A stretch of 64,000 nt of DNA from Devosia sp. Lineage in GTDB: Bacteria; Pseudomonadota; Alphaproteobacteria; Rhizobiales; Devosiaceae. Positions 62,112 through 64,000 of this stretch are shown here, piece after piece; position 1 is the first letter of the stretch; each line of letters starts with the position of its first letter. The position numbers and the translations under genes are program-made. Under the pieces are notes generated by a model. It was not told where the DNA came from. It worked only from the letters and a program-made list of their open reading frames with translations, and ran no database searches. Location: positions 1 through 64,000 of the forward strand of contig JADGNE010000006.1 of NCBI GenBank assembly GCA_015234425.1, written 5' to 3'.

Positions 62112-63866
62112 TTAGAACGGCCGTGTCAGCGCGCCTTCCGGGACACCCGCCGCGCCGAGCGCCTTGCGGATCCGCTCGATAAAGCCACTGTCAGCGATGC
62201 GCACGCGCAGGCGCGGCAGCACCCCGTTGGCGCGGAAACTAGGCACTTCCAGCACCCGCGGCAGATAGAGATTGACCACCTCATCGTCCGCAAGGCCCTG
62301 CGCTGCCAGAATGGCGAGGATCGGCCCAAGTTCGCGGTCGGACTGCGAATAGATCTCGGCATATTGCAGCGCCTGCCGATAATCGCCCTGGCTCAGCGCC
62401 TCAAGAGCCGGCACAGCCATATACCAGCGGGACGGCGATGGTGCTCCCTCGATAGCGCGCTTTGCCATGGGGATGGCCTCCGCTAGCTGGCCAATCAGCG
62501 CCAGATGCCTCGCCCGCGCAGCCAGCGCGTCCATGCTGGCCGGATTGAGCTGCAGCGCCGATCCATAAGCGGAGCGCGCCGCCTCATGCTCGCCCAGCCA
62601 TTCATGAAGCCGCGCCCGCTGCTCCCAGACGAAACCATTGGTGGGCGCGATCTCAAGCGCAGCCGTGATCAGATCGCCGGCCTCCTGCAGCTCCTCGGCA
62701 CGGACCGGGGATGGAGAGGTCCGCGTCAGCTCCGCTGTCAGGCTGGCCATGGCCGCCAGCACCGGGCCGGAGCGCCTGTCGCGTTCGATCAGCATGCCGA
62801 AGCAGGATCGTGCCCGCTCGGCCGCCGAAAAAGCGCTGGTGTCCCGATAGATGTCGAACAGCATCCGACAGAGATAGGCATTTTCCTGCCCGTCGATGGA
62901 ATATTGCGCCAGCAATTCGCGCGCCCGCCCATGGACTGGCCCGCGCATGCTGCCCAGTGCCGCTGTCAGATCAAGCGACACCTTGTCTAGCGCCAGCATC
63001 TGGCCGGTCGGCGGCTCATCGACCTTGATCGAGCGGGTCCACACCACGCCCTCGCTCGGCCTGTCAGTCAGGCTGAAACTATATTCGAGCGCCTCCGTCC
63101 CGACAGGTCCGCGCCGCACCATGCCGGTGAGAATAAAATCGCTCTCGCCGGGGGCAGCCGCCTGATCCTCCAGCGAGGCGGCAAATCGGACATTGACCGT
63201 CTCGAAAGCCTCGAGATCGGTGACGACTTCCATGGCCAGACCAGACGTGGCGATCAGCTTTGCGTCATCGCCCGTGGCATTCTGGAATTCCACAACTGTC
63301 AGGCGCGGTCGCTGCAGCACGCCCGGCGCCTGCATCAGTGCTTCCTGTCGTGGTCCCCAGGTGGAGAGCGAAAATGCCAGCGCAGCCGCGCCGAGCGCGA
63401 TCACCAGAAGCACGAACCAGGAGACCGTGACCTGCCCACGCGACGGGGGCTCGGCCACATAAGGTGCGGGCGCCGATGCCACGGCACTTTCCGTTTCACC
63501 CGGCGGCGACGGGACGATGAATTCGGGCACATAGCGCCCCACCGGCAAATCGATCCTTAAGGGATCATCGGCCCCCGGCCCGCTATAATATTGTTCCAGC
63601 AGTCCACGGAGCCGTCGGGCCTGCACCCGCACGATCGGATCCGCCTGCGGATCGAAGTCTGCTGGACGGCCAAACACGTCAACGGCAATGGAATAGGCCT
63701 TGATCGACTGACCCTGCCCCTCGAGGCTGCGCTGAACAATGTAGTCGAGGAACCGTCTGAGTTGCGGCGAACGCGCCACCTCGGGCCACGCCAACACCCG
63801 CTCCAGTGCGAGCTTGATCTCGTCCCGTGTGGGAGAAATCTCGGTCAATGGCGCCCCTTTCAACAT
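62112..63866 (-). CDS. Membrane-anchored CadC-like protein with TPR-rich periplasmic domain
   Basis: The 584-residue protein begins with a conserved Hyphomicrobiales N-terminal domain (ALERVLAWPEVARSPQLRRF and ADPIVRVQARRLRGLLEQYY, residues 17-92) that is likely helical and cytoplasmic. A single membrane helix follows at about 149-170. A TolB-like region (RPRLTVVEFQNATGDDAKLI) comes next, then several TPR-like repeats (about 380-540). The arrangement resembles CadC/ToxR-type or adenylate-cyclase-associated sensors. No effector domain is visible past the N-terminal part, so its output is unknown. It ends one base from the SMR stop, convergently. Confidence 0.82.
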   Translation of the reverse strand: MLKGAPLTEISPTRDEIKLALERVLAWPEVARSPQLRRFLDYIVQRSLEGQGQSIKAYSIAVDVFGRPADFDPQADPIVRVQARRLRGLLEQYYSGPGADDPLRIDLPVGRYVPEFIVPSPPGETESAVASAPAPYVAEPPSRGQVTVSWFVLLVIALGAAALAFSLSTWGPRQEALMQAPGVLQRPRLTVVEFQNATGDDAKLIATSGLAMEVVTDLEAFETVNVRFAASLEDQAAAPGESDFILTGMVRRGPVGTEALEYSFSLTDRPSEGVVWTRSIKVDEPPTGQMLALDKVSLDLTAALGSMRGPVHGRARELLAQYSIDGQENAYLCRMLFDIYRDTSAFSAAERARSCFGMLIERDRRSGPVLAAMASLTAELTRTSPSPVRAEELQEAGDLITAALEIAPTNGFVWEQRARLHEWLGEHEAARSAYGSALQLNPASMDALAARARHLALIGQLAEAIPMAKRAIEGAPSPSRWYMAVPALEALSQGDYRQALQYAEIYSQSDRELGPILAILAAQGLADDEVVNLYLPRVLEVPSFRANGVLPRLRVRIADSGFIERIRKALGAAGVPEGALTRPF

Positions 63867-64000
63867 CGCGCAATAATGGCCGTTAACATGTAAAACGCAA
63901 GGCCGGTAACACCGATTTAACAGGCAGTTGCCTTTTTCGTGAGCATTTCTGCGGTCATAGGGAAGGCGTCTCCGGCGACGACCCGGTGATTTGTCCGTCC
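63867..64000. other. Terminal stretch without a supported gene
   Basis: The last 134 bases carry the region upstream of the TPR-protein gene. I see a T-rich CCTTTTTCGTGAGC segment but no coding frame, and the next gene lies beyond the window. Confidence 0.4.

Overview
The window is a GC-rich, densely coding chromosomal segment of an alphaproteobacterium. Gene families and gene order (ilvE next to a PetP-like MarR regulator, uvrC-pgsA-moaD-moaE, lgt-midA-pgeF, the petABC bc1 operon, aerobic hemF) point to Hyphomicrobiales, most likely Devosia or a close relative. This assignment is inferred from content, not from a marker gene. I see no rRNA, tRNA, CRISPR array, prophage or insertion sequence.

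Layout. 0-12 kb: 3' end of uvrB, a long non-coding stretch holding a ~320-bp repeat, two small secreted SH3 proteins, hemH, a DUF1007/NicO nickel-cobalt exporter with a LysR gene, a MarR gene, a DMT transporter, a pteridine-reductase-like SDR overlapping uvrC, and a PPOX-fold stress protein. 12-25 kb: an aromatic leader peptide plus attenuator ahead of the DAHP synthase gene, then pgsA-moaD-moaE, ilvE, petP-like marR, ybjN-proC, a phosphoesterase, ubiK, lgt-midA-pgeF, prs, and rplY-pth. 25-34 kb: an alpha-galactoside (melibiose/raffinose) island of a GH4 enzyme, a peptide-type ABC importer like AgpABCD and a divergent AraC/MelR-type regulator. 34-46 kb: multicopper oxidase, ychF, a lone flavin-dependent halogenase, an inverted second copy of the ~320-bp repeat, a second GH4 gene with divergent AraC regulator, paired MaoC hydratases, terC, a VOC protein and a GFA-family gene cut by one TGA. 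46-64 kb: apt, petABC, trmL, hemF, an AAA ATPase, cca-nudL, GNAT and Nudix genes, a glutathionyl-hydroquinone reductase, a phosphoesterase, the alternative D-glutamate pair murL-murD2 with an overlapping SMR transporter gene, and a membrane CadC-like TPR protein.

How the genes fit together. The alpha-galactoside island is a complete uptake, hydrolysis and regulation unit, with a perfect inverted repeat in its divergent promoter region. The DAHP synthase gene carries a self-contained attenuator: a short peptide rich in Phe/Tyr/Trp codons, then a terminator whose 5' arm can pair with the end of the peptide-coding sequence. murL-murD2 would supply D-Glu to peptidoglycan by epimerising UDP-MurNAc-L-Ala-L-Glu instead of using free D-Glu.

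Most unusual items: the aromatic attenuator, the two inverted ~320-bp repeats 38 kb apart with a conserved hairpin, the murL-murD2-SMR overlap chain, the agp-type operator, and the GFA gene with TGA in place of an expected Trp codon.
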